From assembly GCA_021730635.1 (NCBI GenBank), contig JAJNNC010000013.1:158405-222404 (forward strand): DNA of 64,000 bases, in the 5' to 3' direction. This document shows, piece after piece, positions 37,276 through 45,214 of the stretch. The notes under the pieces are model-generated. The model saw only the letters and a list, made by a program, of their open reading frames with translations. It was not told where the DNA came from and did not search any database. Source of the stretch: Catalimonadaceae bacterium JC749 (lineage in GTDB: Bacteria > Bacteroidota > Bacteroidia > Cytophagales > Cyclobacteriaceae). A program made the position numbers and the translations under genes. Within the stretch, counting starts at the first letter, position 1. The number at the start of each line of letters is the position of its first letter.

Positions 37276-40200
37276 TTATTTTTTTATCCTGAAACCACCC
37301 ATCATCCTTGTGAGCACAAAAACCAGCAATAGTAGCAAACCACCGCTTAACCCTAATATCCACGCACGTTGTTGGGGAGATGACAACACTACAGGAGAAT
37401 TTTCTCCTGAGAGAACCAGTCCCGCCCAATAATAGGGTGACTGCAAATTACCCTCTACCTGGTCGAGGTAAGAAAGCTTGGCTGCTCTTAATGCCTCAGC
37501 AACTGCCATTTCGTCAATAAGATTATCATAAAACTGATCGACGATCTCATTGGTATGTTGATCATCGATGCTCCATAAGCTGTAAATCACACTGGGACAG
37601 CCTGCATAGCGGAAAGCCTGTGCCAGGGATAAGACACCTTCTCCTCTTCGGTATTCACCAAGACCTGTCTCACAAGCTGTGAGTACTGCCAGGTTTGCCT
37701 GCAGGGGTCTGTTGTATAATTCATAGGTATACAGGTATCCATCTTGATCAGCACTGGGTTCCGGCATTAAGGCCAGAAAGCTGTACAAAGGTTTTTCATT
37801 TTCCAGCCGGGCATGGGTGCCAAAATGTAAAACACTTGCCTGTGATACATGCTTCAGAAAAAGTGTTTCCGTAGCAGACTGCTCTGTCAGGGATACCCCC
37901 AAATTTTTAGCTTGCAGTTGTTCGACAAAATCTAAGGACCAAGGCGTTCTGACCCATTGCAGGAAAATAGAATCCGGTTGCTGCTGTAGAGACAAGCTAT
38001 TCAGGTATTCATTTTTTAAGGATTGTGAAAAGCCTGGCGCAATACCCAGTACTTTACCCTGGGAATCGGTTAAGCTGATGGAAGAGCCTGGCAGCGTATA
38101 TCCGTAGTAGAGGTTAAAGTCCCGGATAAGCCAGGGCCACTTTGCCACAGCATCAAGTTCATCAGGCTTTCGACTCAAAAGGGTTTCAAAATTTAAGTAG
38201 TATAGCGGCCCGTCAGGAAGAATATTGATTGTTGACTGTGCAGGTAAGGAGAGAGGAAGCCAAAGCTGTTGATAGAGGAAATAACTCAGCGCTGACAAAG
38301 GCTCTACTTTTTCCTGCGATTGGATGAGCTGTTGATAATGCTGGAGTGAGTCCTGCCATCCATCTGGCATAGGCAGCCAGACGGTACGCAGCTTATCAGC
38401 CTCTACATGCACGGCCAGCAAGGTTGAGTCCAGGTTCAAATAGGCAAGCACAGAATAGTGCTGAGCCTTTAAAATAGGTTGTATCGTTTCCAGCGTGATG
38501 GGTTCGAATGCAAAACGCGCCTGGTAATACTGCGGATAGGCTTGCTTCAGCATCTGCTGATATTCCAGCCAGGACTGTAGAATAGATTGCTGCTGAAGGT
38601 TGAACTGCGTATGCTCCTCTTCACTTTGCTCATTTTGCTGACGGGACAAAGCAAACTGTAACTGTTGTTTTAAGGTCTGTCCCTGCTCTATCAAGGAATC
38701 GGGGATACCTGCAAATTGCACTGCTTGCCGGTCTTTGAAGGCTGCCCGTATTGTAGTGCCTCTACTGGCTTGGATGCAGTTTAGTAATACGTTCTGCCAT
38801 AAAATTGTGTCCTTTTGGGTTGCGGTAAGCTGCCTATAGGCCAGCACTGCACTTTGTCTGTAAAAATCCTGTACCTGTGCCGCCACGTTTTCCCATAGCA
38901 AAGCATCGTTATAAAGGGATTGAAAAGTAGGTATCCAAGTTTGTATGATTTTAAATACAGCCAGCGCAGCGCTCACTTCTTTTTGGGTAAGGTCATTACC
39001 CTTGTCAAGCAATAGTCGTAGATGTAAATTACCCAATGCCAATACAAATGGATGATATTGAGAAAGGGATAAAGTGTTTAGTTGGTCGAAATCTGTTAGC
39101 TTGTCATTCCGGCCACAAGCGCCTGCCCATGCAAGCTGCAGGTAATGTTGGACGCTGTCAGGCAGGTCAAGATGGTCAAAAGCTTCTACAAGCTGGATGA
39201 GGTTTTCCAGGCTGTGGTGGTGTGCTAGTCCGAACTGCTGTTGGTATATGTCAAGGGATGTATGCCAATAAGCTATGCCTTCCTTTGTTTGATTCGTTTT
39301 CCAGGCAATCTGTCCCAGTTCAAATAGTGCATCAGCTCGTTTGGGATGGTTGGCTCCCAAGATTTTCGCTCTTATGCTGGCAGCCTGCTGAAAGTAGGCT
39401 GCCGCTGAAGTCCAGACTTCTTTTCCCTGCTCAATCAGCCCCAGGTTGTAAAGGCTCTGCGCTATTTCTTCACTGTCTGTGTCATACACTTCCTTTTTTT
39501 CTGCATAGGCAGCATTAAACCAATAATCTGCTTCATCATAGTCCTTTTGTTGATAAAAAGCAGCACCCATGGCATCTTGAATATTGGCTCTTTGGTAATG
39601 AGGATAGGCTAACAGGCTATCAGCCATTTCCCAGGCTTGCTGGTAATAAGATGCAGCAGTCTTGGTTTCATTCAGATTCAGAAATAGTAGTCCCAGATTG
39701 ACATAATTACCCATCAAAGGTATATATCTTTCTCCCTGCCGGTTAGAAGCAATGGCTTTGAGCAAATACTCCTTGGCCTGCTGAGGGTCACCCATGGCAA
39801 TCAAATGACTGCTATAGTTGTTAGCCAGTACAGCTATATGAGGATGATCTTCAGGAAGGTGATGGTTAAGAATATGCCAGGCTTCGGAAATAACCGTATC
39901 CGCCTGGTGTAACTTCCCTAAGGCATCCAGAACAATATACAGGGTGTTGGCGCTGTATCCTAGTTCCTTGTCTAAAGGATCCAGTACTGATTTACGCAAT
40001 TGATGGGCTTTGTTCACCCAGGCTTCAGCCTCCGCATACTCACCAGACTGCATGAGCATATAACCCTTGAGTTCATAGTATTTAGCCAGTTGAAAGGTAT
40101 CCACCTGCGCACGGCTCAATTCAGTATCAATACTTTTTTTTGAAAAAGTTAGAGCTTTTGTTATTTCTCCTTCTCCCAGAAAGGTATAGCCTGTTTCATG

Positions 40201-40527
40201 GTACACTTTGCTCAATAATGCTTTATTTGTCTCTGCCCGGGGATGCGCTGATATGCTTTCCAGAATGGCTCTTGCCTGAGTATAGTTATATTGCTGTATA
40301 TGGCTTTTTGCCTCCCAAAGTTGGTAATAGTGAATACTATCCACCAGGTTAAGGGTTTGCCAGTGTGCTACCAGAGAATGGTAGGATTGGGCTGCCTGCG
40401 TAAAATTTCCCTGCTGGTATAAGCTGTCAGATTGAATGGCAAGAGGGTGTTTCTGCGCCTGACAGTATCCAAAGTGCATCAATGCCAAACACAGCATGAA
40501 TAAAAAATATCCGTTGACTTGTTTCAC
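37276..40527 (-). CDS. TPR-CHAT caspase-like protein with signal peptide and C-terminal membrane anchor
   Basis: 1083 residues, GTG start, signal peptide (NGYFLFMLCLALMHFGYC). From about 30 to 640 come TPR repeats. The CHAT domain occupies about 760-1045: the catalytic pair is H905 in HFGTHARLE and C952 in LTACETGLGEYRRGEG, both preserved. A membrane helix lies near the end (WILGLSGGLLLLLVFVLTRM). CHAT proteins are caspase-like cysteine proteases of clan CD. Here the protein faces the periplasm, so it would act on envelope targets. It begins the minus-strand block that ends with the ECF sigma gene. Confidence 0.88.
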   Translation of the reverse strand: MKQVNGYFLFMLCLALMHFGYCQAQKHPLAIQSDSLYQQGNFTQAAQSYHSLVAHWQTLNLVDSIHYYQLWEAKSHIQQYNYTQARAILESISAHPRAETNKALLSKVYHETGYTFLGEGEITKALTFSKKSIDTELSRAQVDTFQLAKYYELKGYMLMQSGEYAEAEAWVNKAHQLRKSVLDPLDKELGYSANTLYIVLDALGKLHQADTVISEAWHILNHHLPEDHPHIAVLANNYSSHLIAMGDPQQAKEYLLKAIASNRQGERYIPLMGNYVNLGLLFLNLNETKTAASYYQQAWEMADSLLAYPHYQRANIQDAMGAAFYQQKDYDEADYWFNAAYAEKKEVYDTDSEEIAQSLYNLGLIEQGKEVWTSAAAYFQQAASIRAKILGANHPKRADALFELGQIAWKTNQTKEGIAYWHTSLDIYQQQFGLAHHHSLENLIQLVEAFDHLDLPDSVQHYLQLAWAGACGRNDKLTDFDQLNTLSLSQYHPFVLALGNLHLRLLLDKGNDLTQKEVSAALAVFKIIQTWIPTFQSLYNDALLWENVAAQVQDFYRQSAVLAYRQLTATQKDTILWQNVLLNCIQASRGTTIRAAFKDRQAVQFAGIPDSLIEQGQTLKQQLQFALSRQQNEQSEEEHTQFNLQQQSILQSWLEYQQMLKQAYPQYYQARFAFEPITLETIQPILKAQHYSVLAYLNLDSTLLAVHVEADKLRTVWLPMPDGWQDSLQHYQQLIQSQEKVEPLSALSYFLYQQLWLPLSLPAQSTINILPDGPLYYLNFETLLSRKPDELDAVAKWPWLIRDFNLYYGYTLPGSSISLTDSQGKVLGIAPGFSQSLKNEYLNSLSLQQQPDSIFLQWVRTPWSLDFVEQLQAKNLGVSLTEQSATETLFLKHVSQASVLHFGTHARLENEKPLYSFLALMPEPSADQDGYLYTYELYNRPLQANLAVLTACETGLGEYRRGEGVLSLAQAFRYAGCPSVIYSLWSIDDQHTNEIVDQFYDNLIDEMAVAEALRAAKLSYLDQVEGNLQSPYYWAGLVLSGENSPVVLSSPQQRAWILGLSGGLLLLLVFVLTRMMGGFRIKK

Positions 40528-41220
40528 TTAAGAAATATAAAAAATATTGCTGACTAATAGAAAAATGCTTTTATACAATACCATGCTAATTGGAATCAAG
40601 TCAGGCAGTTCATGGACAGTATTCTGCTGATTTGAAAAGGTATAACAGATTTATCTGTTTTGTAAGAAGTAAAAATTTATCATTGAAGACAGGGGATGTC
40701 GTCAATCAGCAGGTGGAGGTTAAATGATTTTAAAGTAGAAGAAGATGAGAAATTTAAATGGTCTGCTAAGTGTCCCCTTGATCAAAAAAGGGTCATGCTT
40801 CCAGTGAAACCAACATCTTAAGCTGGAAAAGTAATTGTAGCATCTCACTCCGTCAAGGAACTGTATCACTGTACCTATAGATTTGTCATAACCATTTTTT
40901 TGGAGAAAGCACAGCAGCCATACTCGATCAGGGTTTCTGTATATTGTTCCTTGAATGGGTGAGTATGTAATTGGAGAACATCCATCGTTTAGGAAAGCCT
41001 GAGCAGTAGAATTTATTGGAAAACTGAATGATGAGGTTTTTGCATTGAGCCCTTTCCTCTATCATTTCTATTCTTTCTGGGTATCTGGGGTGCGTTCGCT
41101 CAAAAAATTAAAGCAGGGAGCAACCAATTGTTTGAAATTCGTAATGATTGGTTTGAAATCTATTATTAAAAGAAGCCTGTGGTAGGTTTCTTTGTATGAT
41201 CCTGTATATACTAATACAAT
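40528..41220. other. 693-bp gap with regulator sites, no gene seen
   Basis: No complete gene. A stretch at about 41040-41163 reads as PFPLSFLFFLGIWGAFAQK, a signal-peptide-like sequence, but has no start. The 21-bp direct repeat at 41131-41160 overlaps it. Confidence 0.4.
41131..41160 (+). promoter_or_regulatory. 21-bp direct repeat, site A
   Basis: TTTGAAATTCGTAATGATTG at 41131-41150, then, exactly 21 bp further, TTTGAAATC at 41152-41160. This is one of four sites with the same design in the window. It lies upstream of the outer-membrane gene at 41308. Confidence 0.7.
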
Positions 41221-41307
41221 ATGTTAATGTTGACATTGATAACCAGAATCTTAAAAGAGGATTCTAGCACATGCAGAATACAACGACCTTTCCACCTGAT
41301 AGAACTA

Positions 41308-42147
41308 ATGAACCATGTTATCTCTACCCTTGGTTTTCTATGCATTGACCGATTTACTAACCAGCCGGTAAAAAAACGTATCAGTCGGGGATTCCTGTGT
41401 TTGGCCTTCTTCACCCTTGCCCATGCTTCTTTTTCGCAAGTAAATGACAGTACAAAGCGGAGCGTGAATTTCGCAGGTTCTGTCAGCGTTACCAACAATG
41501 GATTTTCATTCATCCCCTCCTTTAGTTTAGGGAAACCCGCCATCATTGTGGATTTGCTGGTAGGAGGGAAGCGGTTCAGTTTTGATCCCCAGTTTCGCTT
41601 TGACCTGGAAGGACTCAAGCCCTGGTCATTTATTTTTATCTGGCGGTACAAACTCATTCAATCCGACCGATGGCAGGTGAAACCGGGTGTTCATCTTCCG
41701 GCTATTGCCTTCCGATCCAGGATAGTGGACACCAATGGCACAACCTATGAGCAGGTGTATGCCCAGCGATTCATTACACCTGAGTTGACCGTCTCCTACA
41801 GCCTGAACAGGAACATCAGTGTAGGCACCTACTATATCTATGGGTTAGGACTGGAAAAGGCGGGGCAAACCAAACATACCCACTTCCTTTCGTTAAGAAG
41901 CAGCCTCAACAATCTGCAACTAACCAAAGACCTATGGATGAGGTGGGATCCTCAGGTTTATTATTTAAAATTGGACGTAAAAGATGGCTTCTACGTAGCC
42001 CACACGCTATCAATGGGCGTGAAAGACTTTCCCCTTTTGGTGGCAACCACTATGAACAAAGCCCTGGAAACGGATGTGGCCTCCAAAGATTTTGACTGGA
42101 ATATCAGCCTGGTGTATACTTTTGGGAATCAATGGGTTAAGAAATGA
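41308..42147 (+). CDS. Outer-membrane beta-barrel protein (unknown)
   Basis: 279 residues from ATG 41308; the frame extends to ATG 41221 but the added sequence does not look like a signal peptide. A signal peptide is seen at residues 22-44 (KKRISRGFLCLAFFTLAHAS). The rest has strong beta-strand alternation (ITNNGFSFIPSFSLG-like, LEGLKPWSFIFIWRYKL, ITPELTVSYSLNRNISVGTY). A small outer-membrane barrel is likely. It overlaps nothing upstream; the AraC gene follows. It may take up the substrate of the Moco enzyme downstream. Confidence 0.6.
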   Translation: MNHVISTLGFLCIDRFTNQPVKKRISRGFLCLAFFTLAHASFSQVNDSTKRSVNFAGSVSVTNNGFSFIPSFSLGKPAIIVDLLVGGKRFSFDPQFRFDLEGLKPWSFIFIWRYKLIQSDRWQVKPGVHLPAIAFRSRIVDTNGTTYEQVYAQRFITPELTVSYSLNRNISVGTYYIYGLGLEKAGQTKHTHFLSLRSSLNNLQLTKDLWMRWDPQVYYLKLDVKDGFYVAHTLSMGVKDFPLLVATTMNKALETDVASKDFDWNISLVYTFGNQWVKK

Positions 42148-42203
42148 GCCAAAGGATGTATAAAATATTGTCTCTATTATTTGAATATTGTAAATTATCG
42201 ATC

Positions 42204-43103
42204 ATGAAAGGTGTAGAGTCTTTAGAAGATTTTTATAAACGCAAGTTTCAATGGTTGCCTGAAGATGTTCGCAGAGAGATCGGACATTTTAACCTTTTCC
42301 GCTTAGAACCTATCGAGGAAGGTAAACCCACGACGATTCCTTACCGAAGACGTGATTTTTACAAGATCATGTTGGTGAAGGGAAACAGCAGGGTACACTT
42401 TGCCGACAAGGTGGTAGAAGTGAAAAAGCAGGCCCTATCGTTCTCCAATCCTCAGATTCCTTACAAATGGGAACATCTGGACCGGATCCGGGATGGAATT
42501 TACTGTGTGTTTAACCCCCATTTTTTCCACCAGTTTGGGCATTTCCAACAATATGAAGTGTTTCAACCACAGGGTTCTCATATTTTTGAACTGAGCGATG
42601 CACAGGCCCATCAAATTCAGGAGGTTTTTGAAAAAATGCAAGGTGAATTTGATTCGGATTATAAGTACAAATTTGATCTGATCCGTAATCTTATCTTTGA
42701 GCTGCTTCACTTTGCGCTGAAGCTGGAACCCTCAGCCCAGTTAGAAATGCAGCCCATCAACGCCTCTCAGCGGATTTCTATGCTGTTTATGGAACTGCTG
42801 GAGCGCCAGTTCCCTATTGATGAAGCGCATCAGACAGTGAGGCTTCGTTCCGCTTCCGAGTATGCCAGCCAGCTGAATGTGCATGTGAACCACCTGAATC
42901 GTGCCATTAAGGAAACGACGCAGAAGACCACGACACAGATCATTGCCGAACGTATTCTGCAGGAATCTAAAATCCTGCTGAAACACACAGCCTGGAATGT
43001 GGCCGAAATTGCCTATGCCTTAGGTTTTACAGAAGCTACCCATTTCAACAACTTCTTTAAAAAACATGCCCAACTGAGTCCTTCGCAATTCAGAAATGCT
43101 TGA
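42204..43103 (+). CDS. AraC-family transcriptional regulator of the Moco locus
   Basis: 299 residues from ATG 42204; an ATG at 42144 overlaps the previous stop (ATGA) and would add 20 residues, but relatives usually start near this point. The N-terminal half is a cupin-like sensor (FYKIMLVKGNSRVHFADKVV, SNPQIPYKWEHLDRI). The C-terminal ~100 residues are the AraC DNA-binding helices (ASQLNVHVNHLNRAIKETTQ; EIAYALGFTEATHFNNFFKK). It is flanked by the 21-bp direct repeats, so it may be the protein that binds them. Confidence 0.9.
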   Translation: MKGVESLEDFYKRKFQWLPEDVRREIGHFNLFRLEPIEEGKPTTIPYRRRDFYKIMLVKGNSRVHFADKVVEVKKQALSFSNPQIPYKWEHLDRIRDGIYCVFNPHFFHQFGHFQQYEVFQPQGSHIFELSDAQAHQIQEVFEKMQGEFDSDYKYKFDLIRNLIFELLHFALKLEPSAQLEMQPINASQRISMLFMELLERQFPIDEAHQTVRLRSASEYASQLNVHVNHLNRAIKETTQKTTTQIIAERILQESKILLKHTAWNVAEIAYALGFTEATHFNNFFKKHAQLSPSQFRNA

Positions 43104-43128
43104 ATTTCGTAGGGTATTGTTTGAATAG
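43099..43128 (+). promoter_or_regulatory. 21-bp direct repeat, site B
   Basis: First half CTTGAATTTCGTAGGGTATTG starts at 43099; second half TTTGAATAG starts at 43120, exactly 21 bp apart. It overlaps the AraC stop codon and lies upstream of the remnant and XdhC. The second half is less conserved. Confidence 0.55.
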
Positions 43129-43167
43129 TATAAGTTAAAATATCGTTGGAAACTTAACTTAGAATGT

Positions 43168-43370
43168 ATAAAATAGAGACGCATTTTGGGCTCAATGGTA
43201 TGGAATACCTTTAGGTTCATTGACCATGGCCATTGAGTACCTGACAGGCAAGCGCATCAGAAAGCTTCCGTTTGAGTTGACGATTGTATCCTGATGAAGT
43301 TTCGGATGATGATTGGCTGTTCCAGTATTTTGAATTGTTGTTTGAAAATGAATTGAGATATTTTATATGA
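43168..43370 (+). pseudogene. Coding-like remnant overlapping the XdhC start
   Basis: From 43168 one frame reads RDAFWAQWYGIPLGSLTMAI, then EYLTGKRIRKLPFELTIVS, ending in TGA at 43292-43294; this is similar to the C-terminal end of a xanthine-dehydrogenase-type Moco subunit (the intact enzyme here has ALYKATGKRFYDQPF). Another frame then reads RLYPDEVSDDDWLFQYFELL and ends at TGA 43368-43370, overlapping the XdhC ATG as ATGA. It may be a decayed upstream gene. Identification is tentative. Confidence 0.35.
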
Positions 43371-44518
43371 AAGAATTACAGGCTATCTGCGATGCCTATC
43401 ATAAAGTTGACTTTAGCAAACAAAAAGCAGCCCTTGCCACGGTAGTTCGCGTCAGGGGTTCCTCCTACAGAAGCCCAGGCGCAAGAATGCTGATCACTGA
43501 CGACGGTAAATGGACAGGTTCTATCAGCGGTGGCTGTCTGGAAGGGGATGCCCTACGAAAAGCCCGGCAGGTGATGACAGACAAACAAGCTATCACCGTA
43601 ACCTACGATACCCGTGAAGATGATAACAATATCTTTAAAATTAATTTAGGCTGTAATGGTGTCATCGATGTCTTATTAGAGCCGGTGGATCCTGCCGACA
43701 AATACAATCCTGTTTCCCTTTATGAGGGTTTGCTCGGACTGGATGAAACCGCAGCCCTGGCTACTGTTTTCTCTGGCCACCCGGACCTGCTAGGCAGAAA
43801 GATGTTGCTGAAAAATACCAGTATGGTTCAAAACATCAACCATCCGGACTTTATCAACAGGCTGGGAAATGATTTGTTGGAATCGCTGGAAACCAGTCGA
43901 TCCAGGGCAGAAAGCTATGAAGTGGATGGGGAGGTTATGGAAGTATTTATTGAACTCATCCAGCCACCCATTCATCTGATGATATTTGGTGGTGGTTTTG
44001 ATGCCAGACCACTCAGTCTGATGGCCAAAAAATTAGGATGGTCTGTCACGGTCACCGATGAATGTGTGGCACATATTGCCCCTGTCTTCTTTCCGCAAGC
44101 TGATCAGCTATCCTTATGCCATAGGGAATTTGTAGATCGTGAGTTTGCCATCAGTGCCAATACTGCCTGCGTACTGATGTCCCACAATTTCGAATATGAC
44201 CGGGATGTGCTGAAAAAGTTGCTTCCGACAAACACCCCTTATATAGGTATACTGGGTCCTAGAAAGCGTTTTGACAAAATGCGCCAGGATTTGGCAGAAC
44301 AAAATATCCAGCTTTCAGAAAAAGATTGGGATCGAATTCACGCTCCTATTGGAATAGACATTGGTGCGGAAACCCCGGACGAAATAGCGATTGCCATCAT
44401 TGCGGAAATCATGGGAAAATTTACCCATCGTGAGGCGGGATACTTAAAATTCCGCAGTGGTCCTATTCACCGCCGTGATACCAGCAGTGATCAGGTGGTA
44501 AAGGAAGCGCTCATGTAA
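43367..44518 (+). CDS. xdhC: XdhC/CoxF-type molybdenum-cofactor maturation protein
   Basis: 383 residues. The N-terminal XdhC/CoxI domain starts at about residue 15 (KQKAALATVVRVRGSSYRSP, SISGGCLEGDALRKA) and the C-terminal half has a Rossmann-like domain (HLMIFGGGFDARPLSLMAKK, TPYIGILGPRKRFDKMRQDL, GIDIGAETPDEIAIAIIAEI). XdhC sulfurates and inserts the Mo cofactor in xanthine-dehydrogenase-like enzymes. The gene precedes the Moco enzyme genes, matching that job. ATG start overlaps an upstream TGA. Confidence 0.9.
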   Translation: MKELQAICDAYHKVDFSKQKAALATVVRVRGSSYRSPGARMLITDDGKWTGSISGGCLEGDALRKARQVMTDKQAITVTYDTREDDNNIFKINLGCNGVIDVLLEPVDPADKYNPVSLYEGLLGLDETAALATVFSGHPDLLGRKMLLKNTSMVQNINHPDFINRLGNDLLESLETSRSRAESYEVDGEVMEVFIELIQPPIHLMIFGGGFDARPLSLMAKKLGWSVTVTDECVAHIAPVFFPQADQLSLCHREFVDREFAISANTACVLMSHNFEYDRDVLKKLLPTNTPYIGILGPRKRFDKMRQDLAEQNIQLSEKDWDRIHAPIGIDIGAETPDEIAIAIIAEIMGKFTHREAGYLKFRSGPIHRRDTSSDQVVKEALM

Positions 44519-44636
44519 GAAAGGCTACAGCGATAGCGCACAGGGTATAGTGACAGTTTGAGAGAGCTGAAAGGACAGCCATTATACCGCTTTTTATCTC
44601 AAATTATTGCTGAGCACAGCGTGTTAGAAGAAATTG

Positions 44637-44668
44637 TTTGAAAATCGTAAGGATTTGTTTGATATGTA
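44637..44668 (+). promoter_or_regulatory. 21-bp direct repeat, site C
   Basis: TTTGAAAATCGTAAGGATTTG from 44637, then TTTGATATGTA from 44658, exactly 21 bp apart. It is 70-100 bp upstream of the 2Fe-2S subunit ATG at 44738. The internal TCGTAA core is shared with the other sites. Confidence 0.75.
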
Positions 44669-44737
44669 TATTGATAAGCATCCATAATTTCTTTACTTTC
44701 TACTTTTTAGTGCAACCTGTATTCTCTTTTTACAATT

Positions 44738-45193
44738 ATGGCAATTTTTAATCTCAACATCAACGGAAAAAAACAGCAGGTAGAGGTGGACCCCGCCACC
44801 CCCATGCTCTGGGTCCTGCGGGACCACCTCCAGCTGGTAGGCACCAAATATGGCTGTGGCATCGCCCAATGTGGGGCCTGTACCATCCATCTGGAAGGAC
44901 AGGCCATGCGGTCCTGTCAGTTACCTGTCTCAGCTGTAGGTGAGCAGGCCATCACCACCATTGAAGGACTTTCTGAAAAGGGTGATCATCCCGTGCAAAA
45001 AGCCTGGCTGGAACATGATGTGCCACAATGTGGCTACTGTCAGGCCGGGCAGATCATGACAGCCGCTGCCCTGCTCAACAGCAATCCTGATCCCAGTGAG
45101 GAGGAAATAGAAACGGCCATGAATGGCAACATTTGTCGCTGTGGTACTTACCTGCGCATCAAAGCTGCCGTGAAAACAGCCGCAGCATCCTAA
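44738..45193 (+). CDS. (2Fe-2S)-binding subunit of a molybdenum hydroxylase
   Basis: 151 residues. Two [2Fe-2S] sites are complete: plant-type C40, C45, C48, C60 (CGIAQCGAC...C) and the second C98, C101, C133, C135 (QCGYCQAGQ...ICRCGTY). This is the small subunit of xanthine-dehydrogenase/isoquinoline-1-oxidoreductase-type enzymes. It relays electrons from the Moco site. The absence of a FAD subunit next to it suggests electrons go to an external acceptor such as cytochrome. The next gene begins 21 bp later. Confidence 0.95.
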   Translation: MAIFNLNINGKKQQVEVDPATPMLWVLRDHLQLVGTKYGCGIAQCGACTIHLEGQAMRSCQLPVSAVGEQAITTIEGLSEKGDHPVQKAWLEHDVPQCGYCQAGQIMTAAALLNSNPDPSEEEIETAMNGNICRCGTYLRIKAAVKTAAAS

Positions 45194-45214
45194 ACGCCTA
45201 AACCCTTCCCATCC

